Both the position numbers and the translations under genes were made by a program. Shown here piece by piece: positions 1-19,300 of a stretch of DNA of 24,214 bases (position 1 is its first letter; each line of letters opens with the position of its first letter). Below the pieces are notes generated by a model, which ran no database searches, was not told the DNA's origin, and was given only the letters and a program-made list of their open reading frames with translations. Source of the stretch: Pigoraptor chileana (lineage: Eukaryota > Opisthokonta > Filasterea); contig CALSCR010000387.1 of NCBI GenBank assembly GCA_943704495.1, forward strand, positions 1 to 24,214, in the 5' to 3' direction.

Positions 1-135
1 GAGAGAGAGTGAGAGAGAGAGAGAGTGTGAGAGAGTGAGAGAGAAAGAGAGAGAGCGTGTGAGAGAGATGTAGGATTCGACTCAGTGTCATAGGCGCTGT
101 GCCCATGGACTCCACAAGAGTGTGTGAGAGAGAGA

Positions 136-170
<35 letters not shown>

Positions 171-248
171 GTAGGATTCGAGTCAGTGTCATAGGCGCTG
201 TGCCCATGGACTCCACAAGAGTGTGAGAGAGAGAGAGTGAGAGAGAGA

Positions 249-285
<37 letters not shown>
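1..285. repeat. GA-rich microsatellite tract
   Basis: Nearly uninterrupted (GA)n with GTGT interruptions, broken twice by a unique 58-bp block. The purine/pyrimidine asymmetry produces Ser/Leu-rich frames on the minus strand that are not genes. The tract continues past the left window edge. Confidence 0.95.
67..225 (+). repeat. 58-bp direct duplication inside the GA tract
   Basis: Positions 67-124 and 168-225 are the same 58-bp block, starting GATGTAGGATTCGA and ending CCACAAGAGTGTG. They are identical except for one C/G difference (81 versus 182). The copies are 101 bp apart and separated only by GA/GT repeat. This looks like a longer tandem unit (unique block plus GA spacer) that may continue leftward outside the window. 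Confidence 0.9.
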
Positions 286-287
<2 letters not shown>

Positions 288-1099
288 GGCCAGGAAGGAG
301 ACGATTTGATGAGTTTCTAGGCTGTGTGTTTTTGTATGCCGCTGTATTTTGTGGTGGTATCGTCGGTGTGTGCGCATCGTGTATGCGTACGTGTGTGATC
401 GTGAGGTAAAGGCGACTGACCTTTGGCCAAGCGATGCCGTTCGCGGTTGTATAATGCATACTCAGCACGGCAGCGGGATGATCAATCACTGGATTATATG
501 ATATAATGATGAAAACGGAAATAGAGCATTTTTACAACACAATGTGCCACTGATAAATCTGAGAGCGGATGCACTGAATTGGACACTAGTACTAGGTCCT
601 TATGGGAGCTAATTAGTCAAGGGTGCTTTCAGATGGGTGCAGCACATCGAACATTGGATTGTTGAATTGCGCAGCATGGCACAATTTGCAGTGAAATGTG
701 CGGTATTTCAATTTATACGACACGGGCCGGGGGTACACACGAGCACGCCAGAGTAGGGCTGTCTCACTCTTGTGTAGTCGAGGACCCTGGATTAGAAAGA
801 CGTCTGAGACGCGAGATCAGTTCCAACCATCCTACTGGTGATGCACTACTCTGTTTGGAAATCCGATCACCGTGCGTTCAATAACCCTGCCAGTGTAGAC
901 TTAAGGACAGCGTGCGCGACGGATCGATGTGCTTTGGTCTGTGTCGGCCCGAGTTTAAAAGTGAGTTTTGCCAGTAACACAGTAGTAAATATGTGTATTT
1001 GTGGAGGTGCAGGTTTTCCACGACGATCGTGCGCAGGTGTGGTGCCTGTGTTATCATTGCTGGTGTCTGTGTTATAAGTGTTAAAGCGACATTGCTGTC

Positions 1100-2110
1100 T
1101 CTCCACGATTATTCTGATGTGTTTGTGCACAACTGACGACCTGCATGTGCGTGAGTGAGAGTGTGCGCTAAAAAGCTGTCTGCGCACGAACGGAGTGTGC
1201 TTAAGATCACACATGATTATATTAGCTCGGTTGTGGCGTGTGCTTATGCTGGCACACGGTATATGTGTGTGTGTGTGTGTGTGTGTGCAAGAGCTGCCTG
1301 TGGACTTGCGTGGAATGTATTTGTGCTAACTGTTATGTTTGTGTGTGAGTGCGGTGTGTTCTTACACTTTCCTTCCATGTATGAATGTAAGAACTGACTG
1401 TGCATGTGTGTGGATTGAATTTATGCCGACATGTGTGTCTGAGCGCGAGTGTGTTGTGTGCTTATATGTGCACTGACACTCTCAGTTTCGTGCGTACGTG
1501 TATTGTGTGCCGTTTTTGTGCGCAAGAGTTGTATTTACACATGTGTGTCTGTACGCTCTTTTTAGCTTGGGTGTGGTGTGTGTGTGTGAACGCAAGAGCT
1601 GCCTCTACACGGGTGTGGTGTGTTTATGCTGATAGACGTGTCTGTAGTTTGTGTGAGCGCAGGCACATGATTGTGCGGTGCGGCGCTCATGTCCACCTCA
1701 TGTCCGCTTCATGTGTGCGAGTGCGTTGTATTCTTGCGAATGAGATGTATGTTGTCTGTGCTGCTTGTGCGCTGCTGCCTCCTTTTGTGTCCATGAGGAT
1801 GTTAGCGCATTGGAGTTGTGCCGCGTGTTTCTGTGGGTGTCACATTTTCGCGAATGCCCCAGCAAGTGCGGTACTGTATCCGTCTTTGTGTATGTGTGTG
1901 CTTCTCATTGTGTATAACTCTGTGTCTGCATGCGTGCTCATTGAGTGTGATTAATGCTGTTTGTATAAATCGGTCTCGGGATCAGTTTTTTACCTGCGGG
2001 GCTATAGCTGTAAAGTGCGCGCGAGTGTTCTCTCTAGTGTGTGATGTGATGTGTGCCGTGTGACAATCGTAACACATTGTGTCCCTGTGTGCCGTAGTGT
2101 CGGTGCTTGC
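1100..2110 (+). repeat. GT-rich, degenerately repeated tract
   Basis: The plus strand is strongly G+T-biased and rich in TGTG words, including a (TG)n run at about 1263-1287. A degenerate unit recurs. The words at 1287 (GCAAGAGCTGCCTGTG) and 1387 (GTAAGAACTGACTGTG) begin blocks exactly 100 bp apart that stay alignable. Related starts occur at 1522 (GCAAGAGTTG) and 1592 (GCAAGAGCTGCC). This looks like an old, diverged GT minisatellite. The long plus-strand frame across it (1400-1954) is a compositional artefact. Confidence 0.6.
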
Positions 2111-2652
2111 ATTGTGACAGCGTCGCACCGGCTAGGAAGCATCCCATGTGCCGGGCGTCCGGCGGCAGTCATTGTAAAAGCAAGTGTTGTGGTGATAAAG
2201 TTTTTGTCACAAGAAGCGCCTCGTTTTTCCTTGCCTTCGCGCACAACATTCAGAACATCGTTATGGTTGACCCGCATTAAAGTCTTACATATAGACGCTA
2301 ATCTCTCCTGCTTGGCGTGGCGTATTCGACTTCCCAGGAGGTCGCGGTTTACAACCTCTCGGTTGCGCAGTTCTCGCTTGCACTTCTCTACCGGAGGTTA
2401 TGCGGTACTGGCCGGGAGGTTGATCACACCACAGCCCTCTTCAGACATTCTCTGAGGCCATCATGTGTTATTATTTTCTCTTCTATACCATTCAGCAGGG
2501 CTGCTGCTTCACTGGTCACTCAATCGGTTACAGTAATAATAAGTGGTTGCGTACTTCCCATGCTGCACCTGCGGTGGAAATACCGGCGTGTTTATGAATT
2601 TTCAGCACACTGCACTGATGTTTCCATAAGTAACTGAATAAGAAAAGCGGCG

Positions 2653-2705
2653 GCCGGCAGGGGCCTGGACCGCTTCCAATGGTTAGTAAACGTTGTCCTG
2701 CCGGC
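2653..2705. repeat. 9-bp perfect inverted repeat (possible hairpin)
   Basis: GCCGGCAGG at 2653-2661 is matched by CCTGCCGGC at 2697-2705, leaving a 35-nt loop. No gene abuts it. It could be a chance hairpin or a remnant of a small element. Confidence 0.4.
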
Positions 2706-3956
2706 TTCGAATCAGTTGTAGTATTGAGCGGTTGAATGGCCTCCAGCTACATGGTTCAGATTCCCATTGCATCGCACTGTCAACCAGCAGTCAAATGGAT
2801 GCAACATCACTCGCTGATCTGAGATGGCACAGTAATAAAATGGAGTGCGCAGTTTAATAACAGTTACTGTAACAGTTAGTGGCCCGGGTGCCACATTCAA
2901 TCTGTGACCAAACTGATATTTAATACGGCTTACTGTCATATCGACCACTGTTGGGAAGGCCACTCGCTGCTCGATCATTCGGCTAACATAATTCCATATG
3001 TTTATGTCCCTGTACATCTAGGCAGACTGAAGTTTGCTTGGTCCACTTAACGGTGGATTCTATTTCGGTTGCTGGCCGACCATATCAAATTCACTCTTTG
3101 TGCGTTTGTTGAAATGCTGAGGCTGTCATCTGGTGGCATTATTTGGCGGTGTCTCGGGTCGCTCAGCCAATTGTCAAGACTGGTAGGCATGGCCATTGGG
3201 ATTGCTTGCCTGGCCGCTCTCTCTCTCTCCCTCGCTCTCTGTGGCTCTCATGTGCGCTCATCGGCACGGCGCATAGGCATAGGGCAACGAAATCGCTGTG
3301 CTGAAGGCCGAGGTATCGCGCGATTGAATACTGATGTGCCTGGGCACACCGGCATTATAGGAGCGTCCATTCGTTTGAAAATGAAACAATACCACGGTTG
3401 TGTGTGATGTATGCATGTTGATATTAAAGAGGAACGCGTATATACAAACAGCATTGAAAGGCAGACAACGCAAATGCAGACGCAAACGAGATTTAGCAAT
3501 TAGATGAAGCGTTACAGTGATTTGTTTGGTCGAGGAGGGTGCGGGACTGCGGACCCTCACATCCATGCGCCACGGGGATCGCTGACTTCAATACTTTCCG
3601 CATCGTACTCATGGTGTGTGCCGGTTACACCCGCACTTAATCGCTGGTCTCGCGAATTAGGCTTCGGGTGGTCGCGTGGCGATCCGTCGTCAGAGTCGCT
3701 GTTGTCGTGAGCATTTCCTATGCGGGTGACTGCATTGCCATCGTCCGTGGTCACGTGTTCAACAGGAATCGTGTTTGTCATTGCGGACGATATGCGCGAG
3801 AAGGAGAGTTGACTCTTGAGCTGTGCATGACAAGTGATGTGTCAGGACAGTGTTAGTGTTTTCCACCACAACGTGTGATCACACACAGCGATAGCACGCG
3901 ATGACAGCAACTGTGAGGGATGCGCAGTATGGACAGACTTGTACAGATTAAGTAAG

Positions 3957-4541
3957 TTAAGGTGACACACGAACCTTCGATGCCTTTTCATCCCGTCGCC
4001 GAGCCTCCAAGTACCGCGCAGTCTCTTTCTTCCCCGCCATCCGCGCCCGATGCTTTGCTTTCAGCCCATATACATCACGTGTGTTGATGTCGGCGCCCGC
4101 CTCAACAAGCGCCTTAACGACTCCGATGTGACCATTCTGCGAAACGCAAGGACGGATAATGAGCGCACAAAAACAGGCAGACGGAAGCAGTGCGCACGGA
4201 GAAATGCAAACAGAAGCAATTGCTTACCTTTGCGGCCGCCATAAGCGCCGTCTCACCGTTCAGATCTTTCATCTCGGGATCCGCATGGAATGCAAGGAGG
4301 ATGGTCACGACGTCGGTGTGGCCATTGTGTGCCGCTGCATCATGACATGTGAGTGTCAGTGCAAGTGGGTTTGGCTAACAGACAAAGGCTGTGGAAGAGC
4401 AAAAGAGTACCCATTCGTACCATTAATAAGGGGCGTGTGCCCGTACGGATTGGACTCGTTGACGTCGCCACCCTCGACAAGCAGCTTCTTCACGCTGGCG
4501 GCATTTCCGACTGTCGCGAGATCAAGAAGGACATCACGCAT
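3957..4541 (-). CDS. Small ankyrin-repeat protein, three exons
   Basis: Function is unknown beyond ankyrin-type protein binding. Exons read on the minus strand are 4541-4421, 4334-4228 and 4136-3957, with introns of 86 and 91 nt (both GT..AG). Joined, they give 408 nt, or 135 aa plus stop TAA. The splices restore textbook ankyrin repeats: residues about 5-30 (LLDLATVGNAASVKKLLVEG), then GHTPLINAAHNGHTDVVTIL, then NGETALMAAAKNGHIGVVKA followed by LVEAGADINTRD. A basic tail (about 110-135) closes it. At both intron positions only one donor/acceptor pair keeps the repeat consensus, which supports the model. The chosen start is the ATG at 4541, which opens almost directly in the first repeat. An acceptor-like pyrimidine stretch ending TTAG lies 7 nt upstream, so a further 5' exon is possible. 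With only about three repeats it may be a stand-alone scaffold or the end of a longer protein. Confidence 0.8.
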
Positions 4542-6749
4542 TCTTTCCTAACACGTAGAAGTTTTCTTTACAAGAAGCGAAATAAATGACGCCCGCACAC
4601 AACTTGAATGTTGATCAATGTGAGTACTTTCAATAAAACTATCCTTCAATCAATCTCAAGTTGCTGCTTCACCCCGCTCACTGCTGCCAGGTGCTGCTCA
4701 AGGATACTTTGGAGCATCACGCTGTACGATGCTGACTTTCCTGCGTTGTGCAGTTTTCAAATTTCTTGGGAGGAAAAATTAATATATTTATATTTAGTAA
4801 CTACGTGATGGCTATATTTAGTAACTTAATTCCTACCCCGACCCGAAAAGGTTATCACTCTACTCCGAGGCAAGGGCAAGGGACCGTTACCAAGTACCCT
4901 TGACGCCCGCTGCCGGCGGCGGCGGCGCGGCAGTGGAACTCACTGAGTGCCGCATTTATCTGATAATTCGGTACCCGGCATCAGCAAACCCCTTAGTAAA
5001 TACGGGGTAAGTAGTCACTTTATAAACTGATATGTTGATTCATGCGTGCCAGCCGAGGCGCAGACTGATTGGCGGCAGGCCGCCAGGCCGTCAGTGCCGG
5101 TCCGTTCGAGAATGGCACACGCAAAAGTCAGCAGCGACTCAATGTGGTGGTCCCCGCCGGGGCAGCAGTAGACGGCTCACAGCCGGTCCGCACGGCCGCC
5201 GGCACAAACTGAGGCTCCGAGTCATGATCCGCGGCCGGCTGGCGGGTGCTCGGGCAAGTCAGTCGGGTCGGGGCCTCAGGCCACAAGCCGTGGTCAGCAG
5301 TGACTGGGCCAGGGCTACCGAACTGACGGGCCACCCCGGATCAGCCATGAGTGATCCTCATTAGTCTGAGGTGCCGAAATGGTGGCTTCAGCCTCAGCCG
5401 CCGCCGGCACCGGCCCGACGCGGCACGCCGGCGGCGGCCGGGCCAGTCACTGGAGGTCACACTGCAGTCAGCGGCGCCGACTCAGGGACGTCTGGCTTTC
5501 ATGACCAATTGTATCTGGAATATCATATGTGCCAAGCACTGCTGTGCCGCGCCGTACTGTGGCTGAGAAGCCCAACGCCGGCACGGCACCGACTTCAGTA
5601 CAATGAATTGGCCGAAACTGGCTTGGCTCTGGCCGCGGGTTTGCTCAACTGACCACTGAGATACCCGGCCTGGGCGCGACTGCACACGGATGCCGGCCGG
5701 CCGGCACTGGCTATTCATTACCCGTTAGATGCACTGACGGGCTGGCGCTGACTAGCTCACTGATCGGAAGCTGAACCAACTGAAGCCCAGAACTCTGCCA
5801 ACTCTCGGCCTGACATGAGCGCGGCCGCCCTCAGCGGCCGGGACACGTACCACGCCTGGAGCCACTCGGTGGGGCAGTATCGCAGATGCAACTGAAGGGG
5901 ACAAACAATTTTAAAGTACACCGTCATGCAGCAGTGAGGCAGGGGTGCCCGCCGTGCCGGGATCAGAGCAGTGCCGTCACTCAGTCAGGCCGCAGCTGCG
6001 GCATCCCTGTGCGCCTCAGCTGAGTACCCCTGCTATGCGGCAGTCCTCAGTAGGTTCTGATTGGTCTCACGTGACGTTGCAATTTCGACACTTAAGGTGC
6101 GAAGTGACTTGCATTGCGCGTGCGGTCAGTCAAAAACCCAATAAAGGGGCACAGTCCAATCACTATGGCGCATGTATGGACAACCAAATATATTTTAAAT
6201 TCAGGATTTTTTTTAAATATCCGCAATGGCATATCAGGCCAATGATCTGGTGGATGTTCCAAAAAAGCCACTGCATATGCACACTCAGTCCATCAGTTCA
6301 GACTCTATTGCTCTCTCTTCGGTTGCCTCCCACGATCGGGACGGGTGTCGAACTGCAGCAATATGTATCCACTCAGCACAGTTTTTGCTCCCGCGTAGCA
6401 ACTCCCTTCCACCCATATTGACTGCCGTGACCCCCACAATCGACTCGTCCCTCGCAACGGTCATCGAACTTTGGCGTGCCGCGTCCGAATTTTGCGTCTC
6501 ACGGCAACCGCCGCCCGGTCGACGGCCGCCGCGTCTAACTGTAGCACGGCTCTGCTGCAGGAAATCATCCGACCGTATGGCGACACGTTCAAGCCTCTAT
6601 TCTGACTTCTGAAGTTGGTCAGGGCTCAGCTGTCAACAGTTCACACTGAGAAGGTGCTGAAAAGCCAGGCGACTTTAATTCAGTCCTGCCTACGTACGTC
6701 AATATCTGTGACATTCATTGCATATATCATCTGGCCCGTGACTTGCAAG
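4542..6749 (+). promoter_or_regulatory. GC-rich upstream region, probable promoter/5' UTR of the guanylyl cyclase
   Basis: No coding exons were recognised. 4542-4860 is AT-rich and could serve as promoter of the minus-strand ankyrin gene. About 4890-6060 is very GC-rich with undepleted CpG. By hand count it carries 16 copies of TCAGT or its complement ACTGA between 4921 and 6080, where about 2.3 would be expected by chance. 6050-6160 has a cluster of classical-looking sites: GATTGG (inverted CCAAT, about 6059-6064), TCACGTGA (6067-6074) overlapping TGACGT (6072-6077), and CCAAT near 6155. Which sites are used and where transcription starts cannot be told from sequence. Confidence 0.45.
6067..6077 (+). 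promoter_or_regulatory. Palindromic E-box overlapping a CRE half-site
   Basis: TCACGTGA (E-box core CACGTG) overlaps TGACGT, a bZIP/CREB half-site. It lies about 680 bp upstream of the guanylyl cyclase ATG and next to an inverted CCAAT box. It is a predicted site only. Confidence 0.35.
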
Positions 6750-15813
<9,064 letters not shown>

Positions 15814-16394
15814 TCGCGGAGCATGGCAAATGTATGCTGTCGATAGTCAAGGGCTCAGGCGGTTATTGTGACCCATTTTTAGTTACTTTGACTGCGAACC
15901 TGACCTCTGCGAATGCCGGCCAGCCTCGGCTAGATAACATTATGCGCCTATTCAGCCCAAAGCCAATCCGATTTCCGTCTGTGATCCATCCTTGTGCACT
16001 CATTATCAGATGACATCGTTGTTAGTTGTGACCTTTTAGTTTTCGTGCGTTTAGATAGTTCCGTCTTCATGCCTACATACTTCATTTTTTGGCGTTTTGT
16101 GTGCCTTTTGGCCCTTGTTCAGTTTGTGTGTTGCATGCTATTGTTGCCAATCATTCCAAGTTTGCTGAATTTGATGTTGTTTTGACAATAAATCTCGTAT
16201 CAATACTTTTTAGTCTCATAGTTCTAACCCGAGCAGTGTGGCGCTCTAATGCGCACATGGCCTGCAACCAAGACGGTGAACAACAGCGCGCAGAAAGATT
16301 AAACTTAAGACACGATGGTCCAAGATAACGTTGACACAAACGCTGCCTCTGACTATACTTGAAGAAAATTTGTGTTGCATGTGAGATGGTATGT
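15814..16394. other. Convergent intergenic region (3' ends of cyclase and CTC1-like genes)
   Basis: No coding exon was recognised. The 3' UTR of the cyclase should lie at its left side, and the 3' UTR of the minus-strand CTC1-like gene at its right. The right part is AT-richer than the flanking coding DNA. No clear AATAAA was found for the minus-strand gene. Confidence 0.6.
16187..16192 (+). terminator. Candidate poly(A) signal AATAAA for the cyclase gene
   Basis: AATAAA sits 374 nt after the cyclase stop codon, inside T-rich sequence (TTGTTTTGACAATAAATC). It is the only plus-strand AATAAA I noticed between the stop and the next gene. Its use is inferred. Confidence 0.5.
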
Positions 16395-19300
16395 TTACAG
16401 GGCCGCACTGGTTCTATGCAGGGCGTCAAGCAAGCGCGCTGCCTCCCTTCCTGCTGCACATTCCTCCGCAGCAATGGCCTTCAGTGCGACTTTGGCGCAC
16501 ATGCGTGTTACATACTCGACACCCCCCAAAGTGACTGTGCGGGTAGCGTAAGGCAGCGACCCCGCAGTGTCCACCGACGCCGGTCCCTGTCCCTGTGCCT
16601 GTGCATGTGCCTGCTGCGCTCCGCTGACAAAATCAACCCCCCGGTCGTCCCACGGCCGGTCTTCGCGGATGGCCGCAAAGTGTTGTCGGCAGTACAAAAT
16701 CACAGGACGCAACGACGCCTCCTGGGCAATGTGCATGAGAACAGACTCGGCGGCCGCAAGCGAGTCTGAACCGGCGCTCACGTCCGCCATGCCAGTCGCC
16801 AGCCCTTCCGCGAGTAAAGCGTCCCGCGATACCGAGACGTGAGAATAATAGACTGTTCCGTGCTTTGAACTCATCCGTCGCAGCAGGGCCACTCTTGCGG
16901 GCGACATTCCAAGCACAGCGATTGCAGTTTCGTCGAACATGTAGCACGTGGCCTCGCCACTTCCATCCTCAACGCACACACGTGTCCGGATACTAAACAC
17001 AGGCCTTTTCGCGTGGCTCCCCCCGGATGTGATGCACCCGCTGGGGCATTCATCGCTGCTGAGCGGGCGCCCACACCGACCGCATTCGCAGCGCACGCTA
17101 ATGTCCAACACTAGCGCTATGGTTGCCCGCAGGCGAAAGAGGCTTGCACGAGGGAGACGGATGGTGCCTGTGGCGAGTGACCCCAGCAGTCGTGTTGGCA
17201 GCGCGCCGAGGGCGGGGGGCGGGATGACGGGCACGGCGTCGGTGCACACTGCGGAAAGCCCAAGCGACGACCGAGCAAAGAGGTTGCAGTACACATTGCC
17301 GTTGCGAGACACCTTCCGCAGCGCCTCGCCCACAACCACGCGCGACCCCGGCCACAGCCCCACGGGAATCACGTGACGGGCGGGATCCACGTAGAGATCG
17401 AGCGCGTGCGGCAGGAACACATCACGCACCTTGACGCATAGGATCGGCGCCGCCCCTGCGCCGCCCCCAGATGCACTGGCGACAGCATCACCCTTGCGCT
17501 CCGCCACAGACACGACGACCCCATTGAATGATACAATATCAATGCGGTATTCGCCGCCGTCCATGTCGAGCTTTGGATCCTCGACGACGGCCGCAACACC
17601 CCCACCGCCAGTGTCCTCGCATCCGGAGCGGCGAGAGTCGGGTGATGCAATAAGGTGATCTACCATCGCCTTCGATGCCACGTCATTGCAAGCGAGGATG
17701 GCGGCGTCCACGCAAAAGTCGTCACTGGCGCGGACTCGGACGGCGCCACCACCTTGGAGCTGGTGCGCGCGGTTGAACGTTCCCGAAAAGCAATAGACGC
17801 CACCCTCCTTAATGCACGGATATGCCCACATGAGGGACGATCCAAAAAGAATCTGCGCTTCCTCCAATCGGCATGCGCCCGCGGTGAGCGGCGCCCACCG
17901 CACGTCCACCGCAAATGAGCTGCTCTGCGTCACGCGGTCGCGCACGGGCAGGTACCGTCGCGTAACAATGCCGACACGGGCGGGGAGCGACTGGTCATTG
18001 TGGCATGAGGGGTCAGGGTTAGGGTTAGAGTTAGCCACCAGTGGTCGGCGCGTGGCGAGTTTCCTGCAGTGCTTCAGCGAGAGACAGAGCGATTTGCAAT
18101 CGGCCGCGACAGACGCGGATCGCACTGCCCACACGTGACCAAAGTGGGACACATCAAGGTCAACGCAGCACACTGGCACGCAGCCCTCCGCATCCGCCAG
18201 TTCAACGCCGCCCATTCTATTCGGCCGAACAACGCCAACGATTACCGCGTCTTGCGCGGCTTTATCCGCATCAGATTGCACGTGACTCCCAGAGTGTTCC
18301 AGCCACGATTGCGCCGCTTTGACACCGACCAAAGGGCGACACGGCGTGCTTGTGATGGCTATTCGACAACCTGGAGTTTGGGCAGATGCAGAGGGACAGT
18401 TGCGAGCACCACTCGTGGAAACGCTGGTGCTTGATTGCGTGCCGTGATTGAGAAATTCGGCGTAGACACTGCGTGACAGATACGGAATTCTGCACAGCGC
18501 CGCCAAAGCCCGTGCAAGACATTTTTTTGACTCGGAAGGGTATGATGAGGAGTGCGAGTTTGGCAGTGCGTGGGAGGGCCATATCATCGACGGCGTAAGC
18601 AGTGGTGACAGTCGCGCAACAACGCCATCGCAGGTTTCTCGGAGCCAGAGGTAGTCCGGCAGAGAGACCGAATCTGCAAGCCAGTGGGGCCCGCTGCACC
18701 CGCCCACATCCACCGTGCCGCCACCCATCCGCGCACTGCCTCGCGTGCACCGCACAAAGACGGGGATGCCACCGTGCCGCACAGCGTGGACAGCACACAG
18801 TACGACAGACGACCCCAGCGGAAGGGTCGCTGCCGGGGCGCGCAGACCAACCGTTGTGCATAGCCAGGCCTTACCACCGTCCAGAACATAGATGCCCGCC
18901 GCCTTGTCAATGACACCCGTAACAGTGCCAGCGTATGAGAGCGTGCGAAGAGTGACGTCCAGAGACATTACAGACCGGTTCTCGGCGGCGACGATGGCAT
19001 CAATCACGTGAGAAGGCGCAGATATGCTCTGCACCGAGGCGAGTGTTGCGTTTTGGACGACAAGCACCATCCGTTCACCGGGCGACTTTGGAAAGAGCAG
19101 CGCACGACGCACGGGCTCGATGCGGCACATTGAGCGCAGGCGGATCGAAGACCGCACAGCCTCCAGCGAGTCGCCTCGGAATATGACGTGGTGTACATAG
19201 AAGGGCGCGTGGGCGATGGGTGCTACTTTTGGCGCCACAGGTGCTTTCGTAAGGATCGAGGGCGGAGCGCCTGCCGTGACGGTCCGGTCTGACGGTGTGT

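Larger units (their letters stand above)
286..3956. other. Long stretch without a supported gene
   Basis: I read both strands and found no frame with recognisable domains, no chain of phased exons and no tRNA-like fold. Open frames up to 184 codons exist (for example 1400-1954 plus), but they are Cys/Val/Met-rich products of TG-rich DNA. The region holds a GT-rich degenerate repeat (about 1100-2110), a 9-bp inverted repeat (2653-2705), a short CT tract (3217-3240) and one short RNase H-like peptide coincidence (about 3338-3363). It probably contains the downstream flank of the ankyrin gene on its right side. Confidence 0.6.

Noticed and set aside
88-489. Minus-strand Ser/Leu-repeat frames across the GA tract
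   Set aside because: Pure translation of a GA/CT microsatellite and initiated by non-ATG codons.
1400-1954. 184-codon plus-strand open frame rich in Cys, Val and Met
   Set aside because: Lies wholly in the GT-rich repeat tract; composition follows TGTG words, with no domain, signal or conserved neighbour.
286-6749. tRNA, rRNA or CRISPR array in the left part
   Set aside because: No cloverleaf with a proper T-arm, no rRNA core words and no regularly spaced repeats with unique spacers were found.
18010-18034. TTAGGG run as a chromosome end or fusion point
   Set aside because: Only about four imperfect units, in frame inside a continuous coding sequence with gene on both sides.
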